Below, piece by piece: positions 5,004 to 6,124 of a stretch of DNA of 6,124 nt. Within the stretch, counting starts at the first letter, position 1; the number at the start of each line of letters is the position of its first letter. The notes beneath the pieces were generated by a model. The model saw nothing but the letters and a program-made list of their open reading frames with translations. It was not told the DNA's origin and searched no databases. The translations under genes and the position numbers were made by a program. The DNA comes from an uncultured Oscillospiraceae bacterium (lineage in GTDB: Bacteria; Bacillota; Clostridia; Oscillospirales; Oscillospiraceae), in contig CAKSXP010000117.1 in the NCBI GenBank assembly GCA_934515035.1, forward strand, positions 1 through 6,124. The letters run 5' to 3'.

Positions 5004-6124
5004 TTGGAGCAACTCCTTCCTTGCTGAAGCAGACACCGCTCACACACCAGATCGCGTTTGGAGCGCCCTGCGGCGTCTTTCTCACCCTCTTTGCTCCCAA
5101 TAGCCGCTCAATCTCCGGGTAAAACAGCAGGGAAAAGTGGTGCTGGGTCAGTATCCCAGCGCCAGCGAACTGTTGGAAAGCGTCATAGCACTCCGATGTG
5201 GCAATCCAAGTGCCCTCGCAAGGTTCCAGACAGACCTGAATAAACCGCCTTATCAGATCAGCAAGGTTGTCCTCCTTGGCATAGTTTGGATTTTGGACAA
5301 CGGAAGGATCATTCAGGGGAAAGTCCCCCGTGAAGATGAAGCGGCCATTGGCCAGACGGCAGTACTCTGCACTTGCCCGGCTTGCGATCGCATCCATTTC
5401 ACCCCGCAGCTGACTCAGCAGCAGATCCTGCGGAAGCTGTGCTGTGCGGTCCACAGCGTACCGAAACGGGATCGCCACTGCCCGGCGGAAAAAGGCCTCG
5501 TCCGGGTCTTTTGTGCGCACTGCGTGGTTGGTCACGAGCACGAACTTTGCGGCACAGCGGAACTGGATCCGGTCTTTGAATTTGACATCAGCTGAGATGG
5601 CGTCCCCGCCGGTGGCCTGCTTGATCAGGCTGGTGGCGACCGGATCCAGAGCCCCAGATTGAGCGTCGCTGGAGATGCAGAGCCTCCGTCCCTCCAGATT
5701 GGCCGGTGCGAAGTTCTGCTTCAGGTCGTGCAGATTCATGCGGCTGATCATATCGTCGGAAAAGAACTCCGCGATGAACTGGGCAAACAGGCTCTTGCCC
5801 GTATCTGATGGACCTTGAAGAACGAAGAACGCCTTTGCCGCCATGTCCGGGCTGAGGATCACGCCGAGCATCTGCCAGATCCGGGCGATCAGGTTCTGAT
5901 CGCCGCCTGCAATTGTGTGCAGGAGCTGGTCGAAGTGCAGCGTCCTGCCGCCATTTGGCAGGTAGTGGGCGTTCAGCACATAGGTGGTAATGATTCCGGA
6001 ATCATGCGGATACAGTACGCCGCTCCGCCAATCCAGCAGCCCGTTGAGGAAGGGAATGTACCGGGGATCCGACTGCACTTCACCGCGGACGATCTGGGGT
6101 TCCTGCAGGAGCGCAGCGTAGACC
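4996..6124 (-). CDS. P4/D5-type superfamily 3 helicase-primase, C-terminal part (5' end outside window)
   Basis: Predicted replicative DNA helicase (often fused to a primase) of phages, satellites and integrative elements, acting as a hexameric ring to start element replication. The frame is open through the right edge: 15 codons precede the GTG at 6078, which is internal. Numbering from that codon, YIPFLNGLLDW (7-17) is the D5-N-type lead-in. Walker A is GPSDTGKS (89-96), the Walker B-like strand is RLCISSD (132-138), the motif C/sensor Asn is in FVLVTN (179-184), and the arginine finger lies in FFRRAVAIPF (196-205). The C-terminal ~100 residues look like a winged-helix region (from about NLADLIRRF onward). 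Any primase (AEP or TOPRIM-like) domain would lie outside the window. The stop overlaps the excisionase start by 8 bases. A free SF3 helicase is the alternative to a fused primase. Confidence 0.9.
   Translation of the reverse strand, partial: VYAALLQEPQIVRGEVQSDPRYIPFLNGLLDWRSGVLYPHDSGIITTYVLNAHYLPNGGRTLHFDQLLHTIAGGDQNLIARIWQMLGVILSPDMAAKAFFVLQGPSDTGKSLFAQFIAEFFSDDMISRMNLHDLKQNFAPANLEGRRLCISSDAQSGALDPVATSLIKQATGGDAISADVKFKDRIQFRCAAKFVLVTNHAVRTKDPDEAFFRRAVAIPFRYAVDRTAQLPQDLLLSQLRGEMDAIASRASAEYCRLANGRFIFTGDFPLNDPSVVQNPNYAKEDNLADLIRRFIQVCLEPCEGTWIATSECYDAFQQFAGAGILTQHHFSLLFYPEIERLLGAKRVRKTPQGAPNAIWCVSGVCFSKEGVAPNV
5013..5020 (-). promoter_or_regulatory. Ribosome binding site that sets the excisionase start
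   Basis: On the minus strand GGAAGGAG lies inside the end of the helicase coding sequence, 9 bases before the ATG at 5003-5001. It argues for the 84-residue product over longer in-frame versions. Confidence 0.75.

Larger units (their letters stand above)
3198..6124. mobile_element. Integrated element end (integrase, excisionase, SF3 helicase-primase), continues beyond window
   Basis: Starting after the tRNA-Ser, three minus-strand genes form a recombination/replication module: a helicase-primase cut by the window edge, an excisionase-like protein and a tyrosine recombinase. The direction reverses relative to the folate operon, and a tRNA separates the two. Such modules occur in integrative mobilizable or conjugative elements, phage satellites and prophages; no capsid, relaxase or type IV secretion gene is visible to choose between them. 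The left boundary is most simply the tRNA 3' end (about 3175-3197) but could be the anticodon loop of the broken tRNA (about 3060-3071). The right boundary is outside the window. Confidence 0.75.

Noticed and set aside
6076..6078. GTG at 6078 as the start of the helicase-primase
   Set aside because: The reading frame stays open to the right edge with plausible protein sequence, no convincing ribosome binding site precedes it, and family proteins extend much further upstream.
1..6124. CRISPR array, riboswitch or origin of replication
   Set aside because: No regularly spaced repeats, no recognisable riboswitch-like leader ahead of a gene inside the window, and no iteron cluster beyond the three short octamers were found.

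Overview
The window joins a chromosomal one-carbon (folate) operon to the end of an integrated mobile element, with serine tRNA sequences between them. The host is most likely a GC-rich Firmicute of the class Clostridia: it has an Fhs/FchA/FolD formate-to-methylene-THF route, strong GGAGG-type ribosome binding sites, an encoded tRNA CCA end, U-tract terminators, and a recombinase/excisionase/primase set of a kind common in gut Clostridia. This is a judgement from gene style; I ran no search, and an acetogen-like or Synergistetes/Spirochaete-type host is not excluded.

Positions 1-2930 (+ strand) hold three tightly packed genes: the C-terminal part of formate--THF ligase (fhs, cut by the window edge), methenyl-THF cyclohydrolase (fchA) and a FolD-family methylene-THF dehydrogenase. 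Together they convert formate and THF through 10-formyl-THF and 5,10-methenyl-THF to 5,10-methylene-THF. The FolD-like protein lacks two of the residues that give ordinary FolD its cyclohydrolase activity. FchA, whose stop codon overlaps the folD start by one base, probably supplies that missing step.

Positions 2931-3237 hold a hairpin after folD, a good sigma-A-type promoter, a serine tRNA (CGA) whose 3' half has decayed or been replaced, an intact tRNA-Ser(CGA) with encoded CCA, and a strong terminator. Positions 3238-3452 are non-coding and AT-richer, with short repeats that may be recombinase binding sites, and end in the terminator of the integrase gene.

Positions 3453-6124 (- strand) hold the element end, transcribed toward the tRNA: a P4/D5-type superfamily 3 helicase-primase (5' end outside the window), a small excisionase-like winged-HTH protein translationally coupled to it, and a tyrosine recombinase. 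This fits a tRNA-Ser-targeted integrative element (IME, ICE, phage satellite or prophage) that continues past the right edge. No defence, toxin-antitoxin or otherwise new system is visible here; any cargo would lie beyond 6124.
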